64,000 nucleotides of DNA from positions 72,620 to 136,619 of the forward strand of contig CAVVIB010000028.1 in NCBI GenBank assembly GCA_963748205.1. The letters run 5' to 3'. The DNA is from JAIBJN01 sp963748205. GTDB lineage: Bacteria; Actinomycetota; Thermoleophilia; Gaiellales; Gaiellaceae. Under the pieces are notes generated by a model that saw only the letters and a list, made by a program, of their open reading frames with translations, was not told where the DNA came from and did no database searches. The position numbers and the translations under genes are program-made. Below, one piece after another: positions 41,405 through 50,421 of this stretch; position 1 is the first letter of the stretch; each line of letters begins with the position of its first letter.

Positions 41405-42585
41405 TCGTCGCGCGGAACGAGAATGGCCCGGCTCTCGGGAATGCGGGACCACGGTGCCACCTCCACGACGGTGCAGACCGCGTCCATCCCCACCGCCGCG
41501 CGCGCCTGGCGCAACCCTCCGCGCAGGCGCTCCCGCAGACGGCTCCCGCGGGGGCGGACGAGCTCGGTCTGTGTCCCTACAGACTCGGTGAGCTCCCCCA
41601 GCTCGAGGCGGAGCTCCGCCGTCGGAGCCGGCAGCTCCGACAGCTTGGGTGCCAACGCGAGCCGAAGGCGGTCGGGCTCCGCCGTCGGCTCGCGCAGCGT
41701 GAGCGAGCGCCGCCAGGAGCCTCCCCCGACGAGCTTCGCCGAGACGGCGAGCTGCCTGGGAGCCCGGCCGGCCCGCTCCGGGCGGGCGAGCAGGCGCTCG
41801 ATGAGCGCCGCGAGTGCCCGCGCGAGCGTGAGCTCGTTCGCAACCGGTTCCGGAAACGTGAGCGTCTCCACCAGCTCGGCCGGCGGACGGCGCGGCGCAA
41901 CGGAGGTGTCGCCCTCCCCCCGAGCGAGCCGCCATGCTTCCGCGCCGTCCGCACCGAGCCGATCGGCGACCGCGATCCCGGGGAGGCGTGCCAGCTCCCC
42001 CAGGCGCTTGACGCCGAGCTCCGAAAGCTCCTCTCTCCGCTCCGGCGAGAGCGGGAGGACATCGAGCGGGAGCGGCTCGAGAAAGAGGTGCGTCTCCCCG
42101 TCGTCGATGACGAGGGCGCGACCGGCCGGCGCCACGGTCGCCGCCGCGAGGGCCGCGAAGCGCCGGGAGGCGGCGCCCACACGCGCCCCCCACTCCGGCC
42201 CCACCGCGTCGAGTGCACGGCGAAGTGCCTGCCCGAGGCCGCCGGCGAGCCGCTCCATGCCCCGGGTCTGGAAGTAGACGCACCCGGGCTCGACCGGCTC
42301 GACCGCGAAGCCCGCCCCTTCGAGCCGCCGCAGCACGGCCTCCCACTCCTGCTCCACCCCGGCCGGGTCCTGCTCGACGAGCTCGAGCCCCGGGCACGTG
42401 GCCAGCGCCTCCGAGAGGCGCATCCCCGGCCGCACGCCCGCGCGCTCGGCGGCGCCGGTGCACGAGCCGAGGAGGGCTTGCTCTCCCGGCGCCGGCGCGA
42501 GCGCCACGGGCCTGCCTGCCAGCTCGGGCCGGCGAAGCAGCGGAGCCCTGAGGGCGAAGGCCGGAATCGTGAGACAGGCGACCAT
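41401..42585 (-). CDS. imuB: ImuB, inactive Y-family polymerase of the SOS mutasome
   Basis: 394 residues. Homologous to Y-family polymerases in the palm and finger (MVACLTIPAFALRAPLLRRP, PGMRLSEALATCPGLELVEQ) and little finger (ELVETLTFPEPVANELTLAR), but the catalytic Asp/Glu residues of Pol IV are missing, as in ImuB. ImuB recruits DnaE2 to the beta clamp at lesions. ATG 42585 lies only 10 bases after the -10 of a LexA-box-bearing promoter, so the mRNA should be leaderless. No imuA gene is found in the window. Confidence 0.88.
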   Translation of the reverse strand: MVACLTIPAFALRAPLLRRPELAGRPVALAPAPGEQALLGSCTGAAERAGVRPGMRLSEALATCPGLELVEQDPAGVEQEWEAVLRRLEGAGFAVEPVEPGCVYFQTRGMERLAGGLGQALRRALDAVGPEWGARVGAASRRFAALAAATVAPAGRALVIDDGETHLFLEPLPLDVLPLSPERREELSELGVKRLGELARLPGIAVADRLGADGAEAWRLARGEGDTSVAPRRPPAELVETLTFPEPVANELTLARALAALIERLLARPERAGRAPRQLAVSAKLVGGGSWRRSLTLREPTAEPDRLRLALAPKLSELPAPTAELRLELGELTESVGTQTELVRPRGSRLRERLRGGLRQARAAVGMDAVCTVVEVAPWSRIPESRAILVPRDD

Positions 42586-42587
42586 GG

Positions 42588-42625
42588 GAACGTTTGTTCT
42601 ACACGAACACACGTTCTCCTGTCAA
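42588..42625 (-). promoter_or_regulatory. SOS promoter of imuB with two LexA operators
   Basis: On the minus strand TTGACA (42620-42625) and TAGAAC (42596-42601) are 18 bases apart. GAACGTGTGTTC at 42605-42616 lies in the spacer and GAACAAACGTTC at 42588-42599 covers the -10 edge and start region. Both match the Gram-positive LexA box core GAAC-N4-GTTC. LexA bound to either site would block polymerase. Confidence 0.85.
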
Positions 42626-42775
42626 GGTTCCGAAGAAAATTTTCGGCTCAATGACCGTTCCCGCTGGAGTCAGGACTAGGTCGAGGAGAGCGCCGACCCC
42701 TCCCTACGGATGCCGCGAGCCCTCTTGCCTAGGCCGTCCTAGCCCGGCCAGCGCATTGAACGCTCAGAGCAACGA

Positions 42776-42976
42776 TCAGTCGCTCTTCGGGCTGACGAGG
42801 ACGATCTGCTCGTAGCGCACGAAGAGATCTCTGCCGGCCTTCTGGAGCGGAACCCACTCATCCGCGTAGCGCCCCTCGCGTTTGAGGAACAGCTCGAGCT
42901 CCCGTTCGACGGAATGTCCGTGCTCGATCGGAATCGAGAAGTTCTGTCCATTCGCCAAGGTCACTTCTAGATACAA
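42776..42976 (-). CDS. Small protein, last gene of the cold-shock operon (66 aa)
   Basis: From TTG 42976 the product begins YLEVTLANGQNFSIPIEHGH, then a charged helix SVERELELFLKREGRYADEW. GTG 12 bases downstream is an alternative start. Its start overlaps the end of the zinc-ribbon gene by 10 bases, so the two are coupled. It looks like a small beta-rich binding domain; no family recognised. Confidence 0.55.
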   Translation of the reverse strand: MYLEVTLANGQNFSIPIEHGHSVERELELFLKREGRYADEWVPLQKAGRDLFVRYEQIVLVSPKSD

Positions 42977-43173
42977 AGGGCTTCCAATGCCTCGGAACGT
43001 CCCGCTAGCTCGGCCATCCGCTTTGCCCCGGGCGTCAATGCGGCCTCGGGTGTCTGCCAAGCGCTCGCGCGACACATGGGACAAGTCGGTATCTCACCGC
43101 TGATCATGATTCCGTAGCCGCACTCTCCGCAGCGGAACTCGACAGTGACGCGAGCAGGCTTGGCCGGGATCAA
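42967..43173 (-). CDS. Small zinc-ribbon protein
   Basis: 68 residues. Two CxxC knuckles, VEFRCGECGYGI and PTCPMCRASAW, form a rubredoxin-like zinc ribbon; the C-terminal half is helical. TTG 43173 overlaps the stop of the cold-shock gene (TTGA), indicating translational coupling. Possibly an RNA-binding or redox partner of the cold-shock protein; function not known. Confidence 0.68.
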   Translation of the reverse strand: MIPAKPARVTVEFRCGECGYGIMISGEIPTCPMCRASAWQTPEAALTPGAKRMAELAGRSEALEALCI

Positions 43174-43385
43174 GGCTTCCCGTTCGAAGGAGCCGCGACC
43201 ACGTTGATGGCCTCCTGGCCCATGCCCCCGTCACGCCACTCGAACTCGACCCGCTCGCCCGCCGTAGCGAGCACGCTCTCGTCGAGGCTCGCTCGGTGGA
43301 CGAAGAGATCGTCTCCGCCTCCGTCGGGCTCGATCAGCCCGAATCCGCTCGCCCTGTTGAACCACTTGACAGCGCCGTTCGCCAC
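43170..43385 (-). CDS. Cold-shock domain protein
   Basis: 71 residues, CspA family OB-fold. RNP1-like ASGFGLIEPDGG and RNP2 DLFVH are intact, with the family start GAVKWFNR. Binds single-stranded RNA and DNA. Begins at GTG 43385 behind AAGGTGATC. First gene of a three-gene coupled unit with the zinc-ribbon and a 66-residue protein. Confidence 0.92.
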   Translation of the reverse strand: MANGAVKWFNRASGFGLIEPDGGGDDLFVHRASLDESVLATAGERVEFEWRDGGMGQEAINVVAAPSNGKP

Positions 43386-43424
43386 CGGGGATCACCTTCC
43401 GTTCGCTCGTCGACGGCCCTGGTG

Positions 43425-43451
43425 GGGCAGGCCCGTCCCACGGGCCTGCCC
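43425..43451 (-). terminator. Hairpin after the ABM-like gene
   Basis: Perfect 12-bp arms (GGGCAGGCCCGT and ACGGGCCTGCCC) around CCC, between the monooxygenase-like gene and the cold-shock operon. No T run. Confidence 0.6.
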
Positions 43452-43469
43452 TCCTGGACTGGATGGTGC

Positions 43470-43787
43470 TTAGACGGCGGTGAGTACGCCGTTCGTCTTC
43501 TGCGCGATGACCTCGCCAAAAGTGATCTTCGGCGGGTTGGGAAGCGCACCCTCGAGCTTCTCGTCGCGGATCCAGGTGGCGGCAAGACGGGTCGACTCGT
43601 CGGCGTGCTCCTGCGAATCGAACAGGCTGACCGAGGTAATGACCCCGGCGCCTGCCTCGACGAGGTAGTAGCCGCTGAAGCCCGGCAGCTTGCTCAGGCG
43701 AGGGATCAGGGCCTCATTGACCTTCTTGGTGAGCTCGTCCCTGCGAGTCTCATCGACACCGTCGTAGCGTCTAACGGTTGCATGCAT
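43470..43787 (-). CDS. Ferredoxin-like-fold protein, antibiotic biosynthesis monooxygenase type
   Basis: 105 residues. Starts MHATVRRYDGVDETRRDELT and contains LPGFSGYYLVEAGAGVITSV and LFDSQEHADESTRLAATWI, the plan of ABM/dabb single-domain proteins that form dimeric barrels. An AGGAG site decides ATG 43787. It lies downstream of the LuxR regulator on the same strand. Activity cannot be inferred. Confidence 0.7.
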   Translation of the reverse strand: MHATVRRYDGVDETRRDELTKKVNEALIPRLSKLPGFSGYYLVEAGAGVITSVSLFDSQEHADESTRLAATWIRDEKLEGALPNPPKITFGEVIAQKTNGVLTAV

Positions 43788-43967
43788 GTGCTGCTCCTGA
43801 CTTCTCGTGAGGATGGGAGCTCGGATCGAGCTCTCCTTGAATGCACGCAGACCAGATGTGACAGTCGGAGAGGAGCCTCGGAGCCTCAACGGCTTCCGTG
43901 TCCAGGCCTCCGCGTTGCAGTCACCCTAGCAGTGGCAGCGGTACGACCGATTCCTCGGTCCAAATGT

Positions 43968-46728
43968 CTAGGACGAGACGGGTGCGCTCTGGGTCTCAGA
44001 GTCGAGATCCAGGCGGGCGAGCGCGGTGCGCGAGGTGATGCCGAGCTTCCGGTAGACGTTGCGGAGGTGGAAGTCGATCGTGCGCGGGCTGAGGAAGAGC
44101 TGGGCTGCAACTTCGCGGTTCGTGCGGCCCTCCGCGACGAAACGGGCGATCTGGAGCTCCTGCTCGGTGAGCGCGTTCCTCGTGCTCGGGTCGCGCTTTC
44201 GCGCCGTCTGGCCGCTTGCACGCAGCTCGACCCGCGCCCGCTCCGCCCACAGCGTTGCTCCGAGCGTCTCGAAGCCGTCCAGAGCCGCTCGCAGATGGTC
44301 ACGCGCCTCCACTCGGCGCCGCACGCGGCGGAGAAACTCGCCGTAGGCGAGCTCGGTGCGGGCATGCTCGAAGGGGCGAGAGGCCTCGACGTGCGCGTCC
44401 AGGGCCGCCAGGAAAAGGCGTTCGGATTCCGTCTCGTCGTCCGAGAGCAGTGCGCGGCAGTGCAGGGCCACCGCCCGTGCCCAGGCGGACGCGCTGCTCT
44501 CCGCCCATGGCTCCAGGACATCGAGCCACGCGCGTGCGGTTTCCGGTTCGCCCGCGCGAACCGCAGCTTCGATCCGATCCAGGCCACCCCAGAAGACGAC
44601 CAGCGTGGAGGAGATCTCCCGACAGCGCCTGAGCGCCTCCTCTGCCCGACCGAGCCCCAGCTCCAGCAGCGCCAGCGCCCAGTTCGCGAGCTCGAGGACG
44701 ATCCCGAGCTGGCGAGCGGACGCGAGCTCCCTGACTCTCGGCCGCCAGCGATCGGCATTCGTCCTCGGAGCCACGTAGAGCCGCGACGAGCGCCAGCAGC
44801 ACGAGCTGCTGCGCGACCAGATCGTGCTGGCCGATCTCGCGGGCGAGCTGAACGCCTTCCCTCGCGTTGGCCGAACCGGAGGCCCAGCGCCCGGCCCACA
44901 GCTCCGCAATGGCAAGGCGGGGAAGGATCTGCGTCACGATGCTGAGCGCGCCACTCGCGCGTGCCCGGGCGGCCGCCTCACGGTGCGTCCGGTACGTCGC
45001 CTGATCGTCACCGAGGTAGAGGGCGGCCCGTCCCGCGAACAGCAGCGCGACGGGCTCCTTGGCTGCGTCGTCGTCGAGCTGTTCCGCCAGCTCGAGCGCC
45101 ACGCGGAGCATGGAGGCGGCGTCGGCGAAGTCCTCGTCGGCGTGGGCTCCGAGCCCGCTGAGAAGCTGTGCGAGCATGCGGAAGAACGGCGGTTCCTCCT
45201 GGTGCAGGTCGCGGGCCAGCCGGCCAATCGCGACCGCCGCCTCGCGGTCGCCGGCGTAGGCTGCGGCGAGCCCGGCGATGTTGAGCAGCTGAAGCGCGCG
45301 CCCGCCGTCGCTCGGCGCGACCTCGGTAGCCGCGCGCAGCAGCAGCTGACACGCGTCGGCCGGTACCCCGCGAGTCATCTCGATCAGTCCGAGGAAGCGG
45401 TCGATGTCCGCACGCTGAATGGGCTCCGACACCAGCGGGCGAGCTGCTTCGAGCAGCACCAGGGCCCGCTCGACGCGTCCCGCGAGCCAGGCGTTCTCAG
45501 CCGCTGCCGTGAGTCGCCGTGCTCGGCTGTCCTCATCTGCGGCGAGCGTGGCCGCCCTCTCGAAGGCGAGCGAGGCCGCGGCGAAGCCGCTCCGCCGCCG
45601 TGCCCGTTGCGCTGCCTCCTCGAGCTCATCACCGATCGACGGGTCGGCCTCGACGCTTGCCGCGGCCCGATGCCACGCGCGGCGATCGGCGTCGGCTTCA
45701 GCGTCGAGCACGCTCGCGAGCGCGCCGTGGACAGCTTGCCGCTTGGAGAGCGGCGCGGCCTGGTAGACGGCGGAGCGGACCAGCGGATGGCGAAGCTCGA
45801 GCTGCCTTCCGCGCACGTGCACCAACCCGGCTTGCTCGGCTCCATCGAGCGCCTCCGCTTCGGCACCGAGCTGCGCCGACGCGCGCAACACGGTGGCGAG
45901 CTCGCCGCTGTCGTCAGCGCTGGCGACCAGCAGGAGCGTCTGCGTCTCCTCCGGGAGCCGATTCACACGCGCGAGGAATGCGTGCTCGACTCGGGCGCTG
46001 ACCGGGATGGGAGCGAGCACCGTCTCGGCGCCCGAGAGCTGAGCCTCGCTCAAGGCTGAGGAGAGCTCGAGCAGGGCGAGCGGGTTGCCCCCCGTCTCGG
46101 CGACCAGCCGGTCGCGGAGCTCCGACGACAGCTCGACGCCTGCCGACCGGTCGATCAACGTCCCGGCCGCGGACGGGTCGAGCCCGCCCAGCCGTAGCTC
46201 CGGGAGCCCCGGTGCCTCGAACTGCCGAACATCGCCCTCGCGAGCGCCGAAGAGCATGACGATGCTCTCGGCTTCGAGCCGCCTCGCAACGAAGACGAGA
46301 GCATCTGCGGACGCATCGTCGAGCCACTGGGCATCGTCGACCAGACACAGGAGCGGCTGATCTTCTGCAGCCTCGGCGAGCAGGCTCAAGACTGCGAGCG
46401 AGACGAGGAAGCGGTCCTCGCTTCCCCCCGCTGCCAGACCGAGCGCCCCGCGCAGGGCGGTGGCCTGCGGTTGCGGGAGGCGCTCTACGTGCCCGAGTGC
46501 CGGGCGGACGATCTGGTGCAGGGCGGCGAACGGGAGCTGCGCCTCGGATTCCACCCCGGCGCCGTTGAGCACGCGCATGTCGCCGGCCTGGTTACGCGCG
46601 TCCTGGAGGAGCGCCGACTTGCCGACACCCGGCTCGCCGGAAATGACGAGGACGCCGCTGCGCGACGCACGAGCGCTATCGAGAAGCTCGCCGATCCGAG
46701 ACCGTTCCGGGTCTCTCCCATACAGCAC
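43968..46728 (-). CDS. LuxR-family regulator with AAA ATPase (LAL type), one apparent frameshift
   Basis: About 919 residues when repaired. The N-terminal STAND/AAA domain has Walker A GEPGVGKSALLQ and Walker B LLCLVDDAQWLDD. A long helical TPR-like middle follows, ending in a LuxR HTH (LTEQELQIARFVAEGRTNRE through LFLSPRTIDFHLRNVYRKLG). A CCC run at 44729-44731 shifts the frame; removing one base joins DECRSLAAESQ to ELASARQLGIV. GTG 46728 has a TACGAT hexamer 8 bases upstream. It is divergent from the exporter, its likely target. Confidence 0.88.
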
Positions 46729-46736
46729 GTGCGGTG

Positions 46737-46742
46737 ATCGTA
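46737..46742 (-). promoter_or_regulatory. Leaderless -10 element of the LuxR/AAA gene
   Basis: TACGAT on the minus strand, 8 bases before GTG 46728. It supports that start over longer ones. Confidence 0.4.
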
Positions 46743-46875
46743 GCCCGCCTTCTCTCGGCTTCTCCTCGTGAATACCGGCGAAATCACCGGTGCGACGGCG
46801 ACCCGGCTCCGCGAGGGTGGAGACCAATGGCACAGACGACCCAATCGGCTCTCGAGCCCGGAAGGAGCGCTGCTG

Positions 46876-48459
46876 ATGCCCGTCGACCCCCTCCACTACG
46901 CACGCCGTTGGAAGACCCTCGGCGTCCTCTCGTTGAGCCTGGTGATCATCGGGCTCGACAACACGATCCTCAACGTCGCGCTACCGACCCTGCAGGACGA
47001 GTTCGACGCCTCCCCTTCGAAGCTGCAGTGGATGGTCGACTCCTACTTGCTCGTCTTCGCCGGCCTGCTGCTCGTCTTCGGCACGCTCGGCGACCGCTTC
47101 GGCCGCAAGCTCGCGCTCCAGGCCGGCGTGTCGATCTTCGGCCTGGCCAGCCTCGGCGCCCTGATCGCCGACTCGGCCAACGAGGTGATCGGCGTACGAG
47201 CTGCCATGGGCGTGGGTGCCGCGCTGATCATGCCCGCCACTCTCTCGATCATCGCCAACCTCTTCACCGGCGCTGAGCGCGGGAAGGCGATCGCCATCTG
47301 GGCCGCTCTGGCGGCAGTCGGGATCGGGCTCGGCCCCCTCACCGGCGGCCTCCTGCTCGAGTGGTTCAGCTGGTCTTCCATCTTCATGGTCAACGTGCCG
47401 TTCGCGGTTGCGGCCCTCCTGCTCGGGATCCGCTACGTCCCGGAGAGCCGCGATCCCAAGCCCGGCTCGTTCGATCTGCTCGGAGCCGCGCTCTCCACGG
47501 CCGGCTTCAGCGTCCTCGTGTACGCGATCATCGAAGCCCCGGAGCGGGGCTGGACGTCCGGCCCGATCCTCGTACTGCTCGGCGCGTCCGTGGGGCTACT
47601 CGGCGCCTTCCTGTGGTGGGAGCGCCGCGTCGCCGAGCCGATGCTCGACCTCGGCTTCTTCCGCAGTGCCCGCTTCAGCGTCGGCACGGCGGCCGTGAGT
47701 GTTGCCTTCTTCGCCCTGCTCGGCGGCATCTTCGCCCTGACCCAGTACCTGCAGTTCGCGCACGGCTACAGCGCTATCGAGGCGGGCGCGGTCATGAGCC
47801 CGCTGGCTCTCGGGTTGATGATCGGCGCCGGCTCCTCGAGCAAGGCCGTGAAGCGACTCGGCACGTCTCGCGTGGTCGCCGCAGGCCTGACCGGCCTCGC
47901 GGTGCTCCTCGCGCTGACCTCGTTCTGGGGATCGGACACCGGCACGCTCGGGTTGGTCTTCTGGTTCTTCGGGCTCGCCCTCTCGATGGGCTGGGTCATG
48001 GCGCCCGCGACTGAGGCGGTCGTCGGCGCGGTTCCGGCCGCCAAGTCCGGCGTGGCGTCCGCCACCAACACAGTCGCGCGCATGGTCTCGGGGGCACTCG
48101 GCGTTGCCGTGATCGGCTCGCTCATCAGCTCCCTCTACGCAAGCGAGATCGAAGGCTCCCTTTCCGGCCTGCCGGCCGAGGCGGAAGCACGGGCCGAGGA
48201 GTCTGTCGGGGCTGCCAACGCGATTGCCGCCCAGGTCCCGCCGGATGCCGGCAACGATCTCCTCGCTGCCGCCGGCGACGCCTTCACCCAGGCGATGGGT
48301 ACCGGCCTTCTCGTCGCCGCCGCGCTCGCCGCAGCTACGGCGTTCGTCGTCGTCCGCTTCCTGCCCGGCCGCGAGCCGGTCGCCGGGACCGCCGACGTCG
48401 CCAGGCTGGACGCTCAGCCGCTCGCCGACACCGTGCGAACTGCCAAGGCGCAGGGGTGA
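46876..48459 (+). CDS. MFS drug exporter, DHA2 (14-helix) family
   Basis: 527 residues. About 14 membrane segments. Motifs: SLVIIGLDNTILNVALPTLQ, the MFS signature GTLGDRFGRKLALQAG, motif C region AAVGIGLGPLTGGLLLEWFS, and VVGAVPAAKSGVASATNTVA. Proton-driven drug exporters of this type are usually controlled by a divergent regulator. AAGGAG nine bases before ATG 46876 fixes the start. The GH15 N-terminal remnant overlaps its stop (GTGA). Confidence 0.93.
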   Translation: MPVDPLHYARRWKTLGVLSLSLVIIGLDNTILNVALPTLQDEFDASPSKLQWMVDSYLLVFAGLLLVFGTLGDRFGRKLALQAGVSIFGLASLGALIADSANEVIGVRAAMGVGAALIMPATLSIIANLFTGAERGKAIAIWAALAAVGIGLGPLTGGLLLEWFSWSSIFMVNVPFAVAALLLGIRYVPESRDPKPGSFDLLGAALSTAGFSVLVYAIIEAPERGWTSGPILVLLGASVGLLGAFLWWERRVAEPMLDLGFFRSARFSVGTAAVSVAFFALLGGIFALTQYLQFAHGYSAIEAGAVMSPLALGLMIGAGSSSKAVKRLGTSRVVAAGLTGLAVLLALTSFWGSDTGTLGLVFWFFGLALSMGWVMAPATEAVVGAVPAAKSGVASATNTVARMVSGALGVAVIGSLISSLYASEIEGSLSGLPAEAEARAEESVGAANAIAAQVPPDAGNDLLAAAGDAFTQAMGTGLLVAAALAAATAFVVVRFLPGREPVAGTADVARLDAQPLADTVRTAKAQG

Positions 48460-49080
48460 GTCGCGTGCCGCCGCGGATCGACGGCTACACGCTCTTGGGG
48501 GACAGCCCAACGGGCCCGCTCGTGAGCAAGGACGGATCGATCGACTGGGCGACTTCCGTCGCCGCCGTGCTCGGCAGCGAGGAGAACGGCAGCTGGCGGA
48601 TTGCCCCGAGCGGGCACGTGCGCCGGGTTCGCGGCCGGTGCCGCGGCGAGACGCTCGTGCTCGAAACGGACTTCGACACGGCCGAGGGGTCGATCCGACT
48701 GGTCGACTTCATGCCACCCCGCGGGAAGGCGACCCACGTCGTCCGCCTGGTCGAGGGCATCCGCGGCCGAGTACGCGCGAGGATGCATCTCAGGCCTCGC
48801 TTCGGCTGCGGACGGACCCCGCCGCGGCTTCACCACATCGATGGAGCAGACGTGGCGGTCGCAGGGCTCGGACAGCATCTGGCTTCGCACCCCAGTCGAA
48901 ACGCGTGCCGAGGACGTCTCGGTGCGGGCCGACTTCTTCGTCTCGGCCGGCGAGCTCCTTCCGTTCGTCCTCACCTGGCAGCCCTCGCACGAGCCCGCGC
49001 CCGCTCCCTTCGATCCGTTGCGGGCGCTCGCCGACACGGAGTCCTTCTGGTCAGGGCCGGTCGATCGTTACCGGCCCTGA
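48456..49080 (+). pseudogene. Remnant of a GH15/trehalase-type protein (N-terminal domain only)
   Basis: About 207 residues when repaired. The N-terminal beta-sandwich of GH15 glucoamylase/trehalase proteins is recognisable: RIDGYTLLGDSPTGPLVSKD, LVLETDFDTAEGSIRLVDFM, RLVEGIRGRVRARM, SIWLRTPVETRAEDVSVR. A GGG run (48864-48866) breaks the frame; one base less gives VAGSDSIWLRTPVET. About ten residues (the usual LCLPRFDSPACF segment) are missing after GSIDW, and the protein stops at ESFWSGPVDRYRP before the catalytic (alpha/alpha)6 barrel. So it is truncated apart from any sequencing error. Starts GTG 48456, overlapping the exporter stop. Confidence 0.7.
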
Positions 49081-49132
49081 CCGAGCCCTGAATCCAGCGG
49101 GGACCCGTTAGCCGAATCCGCTCCGCCAGCTT

Positions 49133-49756
49133 TCAGGAGCGTCGTCGCGCTCGGATCACGGCATCGACGCCGGTACCGGCCGTCGGCCGCGGACGCTCCT
49201 CGGCGACGATCGGCTGCCACCGGCCCGGATCGAGGGCGGCGAGCGCGGCCTCGACAGAGACCTGCACCTGCCCGGCCGCGGCCGTGGCGGCCCCGGTGGC
49301 CGGGTCGATCGGGCGATGGCCGACCAGGAACAGCGTCCCGCCGCGAGCGACCCCTGTCGCCATCCGCTGCACCATCTCCTCGACCGATCCCGCCACGTGG
49401 ACATACAGGCAGACCACCAGGTCGTACTCGTCCCGCTGAGGCGTCCAGGTCGCAAGATCGCCCTCGACCCAGTCGATGCGCTCGGCGACGTCCGGTCCCA
49501 TGGCCTCGGCCGTCGACCGGGCATAAGCCAGGGCCGTCGCGGCGAAGTCAACCGCGGTGACCTGCCACCCGCGGGCAGCGAGCCAGAGCGTGTCGGACCC
49601 GTGGCCGCAGCCCGCGTCGAGAGCGCGTCCGGGACGCACGTCACCGATCTCGGCGGTCAGATGGGCGTTCGGGGGCCGCTGCGCGACGCGATCCCCGTGC
49701 TCGCGCAGGGCTTGCGACCAGCGCTGTTCCCAGAAGTCTCGGTCGTACTCGCTCAT
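49133..49756 (-). CDS. SAM-dependent methyltransferase
   Basis: 207 residues. Class I fold: the AdoMet loop is ALDAGCGHGSDTLWLAARGW with VTAVDFAATALAYAR, then DLVVCLYVHVAGSVEEMVQR. The start SEYDRDFWEQRWSQALREHG resembles methyltransferases near thiopurine methyltransferase and TehB. ATG 49756 is chosen; five residues upstream also fit. Lies downstream of greA on the same strand, 35 bases away. Substrate unknown. Confidence 0.83.
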   Translation of the reverse strand: MSEYDRDFWEQRWSQALREHGDRVAQRPPNAHLTAEIGDVRPGRALDAGCGHGSDTLWLAARGWQVTAVDFAATALAYARSTAEAMGPDVAERIDWVEGDLATWTPQRDEYDLVVCLYVHVAGSVEEMVQRMATGVARGGTLFLVGHRPIDPATGAATAAAGQVQVSVEAALAALDPGRWQPIVAEERPRPTAGTGVDAVIRARRRS

Positions 49757-49791
49757 ATCCAGGCGCACCACGCCGCCTGCGCGGTTCTCGC

Positions 49792-50295
49792 CTACCAGGA
49801 GACAGAGACCACGCGGGCGACGTACGTCGTGCGCGGGGCGCGAACGGTGACCTCGTCGCCGGCCTTGGCGCCCATGAGCGCACGCCCGAGGGGCGATTCG
49901 GGCGAGACGACGCCTTCGCCGCCCACGCTCGAGACGCGCACCGTCATGCGATCGCCGAGGTCGTCCTCGACCTCGACCTGGGAACCGATGCCGATCACGT
50001 CGCCCGCGGCGGCCTCGACGACGACCGCATTTCGGACGCGCTCGCGCAGAATCGTGATCTCGCGTTCGTTCAGGCCCTGCTCGTTCTTGGCCGCGTGGTA
50101 CTCGAAGTTCTCGGAGAGGTCTCCGAAGCCGCGTGCGGTCGCGATCGCCTCGACGATCTCCTGCCGCTTCGAGCCTTCAAGGTGGGCAAGCCGCTCCTTG
50201 AGGGTGTCGAGCTCGGCCTGGGTGAGCTGCTCGCCGGAGCCATCGGCTCGGCGAGCACCGCTTGCCTCCGTCGTCTCTTCGTCTTTACGCGCCAC
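49792..50295 (-). CDS. greA: Transcription elongation factor GreA
   Basis: 167 residues. The N-terminal coiled coil with acidic tip (TARGFGDLSENFEYHAAKNE) reaches the RNA polymerase active site to stimulate cleavage of backtracked RNA. The C-terminal FKBP-like domain ends SPESPLGRALMGAKAGDEVT. A disordered N-terminal extension of about 20 residues is present. GTG 50295 has TAGGGT six bases upstream, so leaderless. Confidence 0.95.
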   Translation of the reverse strand: MARKDEETTEASGARRADGSGEQLTQAELDTLKERLAHLEGSKRQEIVEAIATARGFGDLSENFEYHAAKNEQGLNEREITILRERVRNAVVVEAAAGDVIGIGSQVEVEDDLGDRMTVRVSSVGGEGVVSPESPLGRALMGAKAGDEVTVRAPRTTYVARVVSVSW

Positions 50296-50301
50296 GAGTC
50301 A

Positions 50302-50307
50302 ACCCTA
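50302..50307 (-). promoter_or_regulatory. Leaderless -10 element of greA
   Basis: TAGGGT on the minus strand, 6 bases before GTG 50295. Confidence 0.4.
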
Positions 50308-50421
50308 GCGCGATGCCCGGCGCGGGTCGTGTCTGCCGCATCCGCCCCTAGACTCTCAAGCGGTTCTGACCCGGGCGCTCAGCGGGAACGGTCGCGACGC
50401 CCCGACGCGTTTTGGAGGAAA

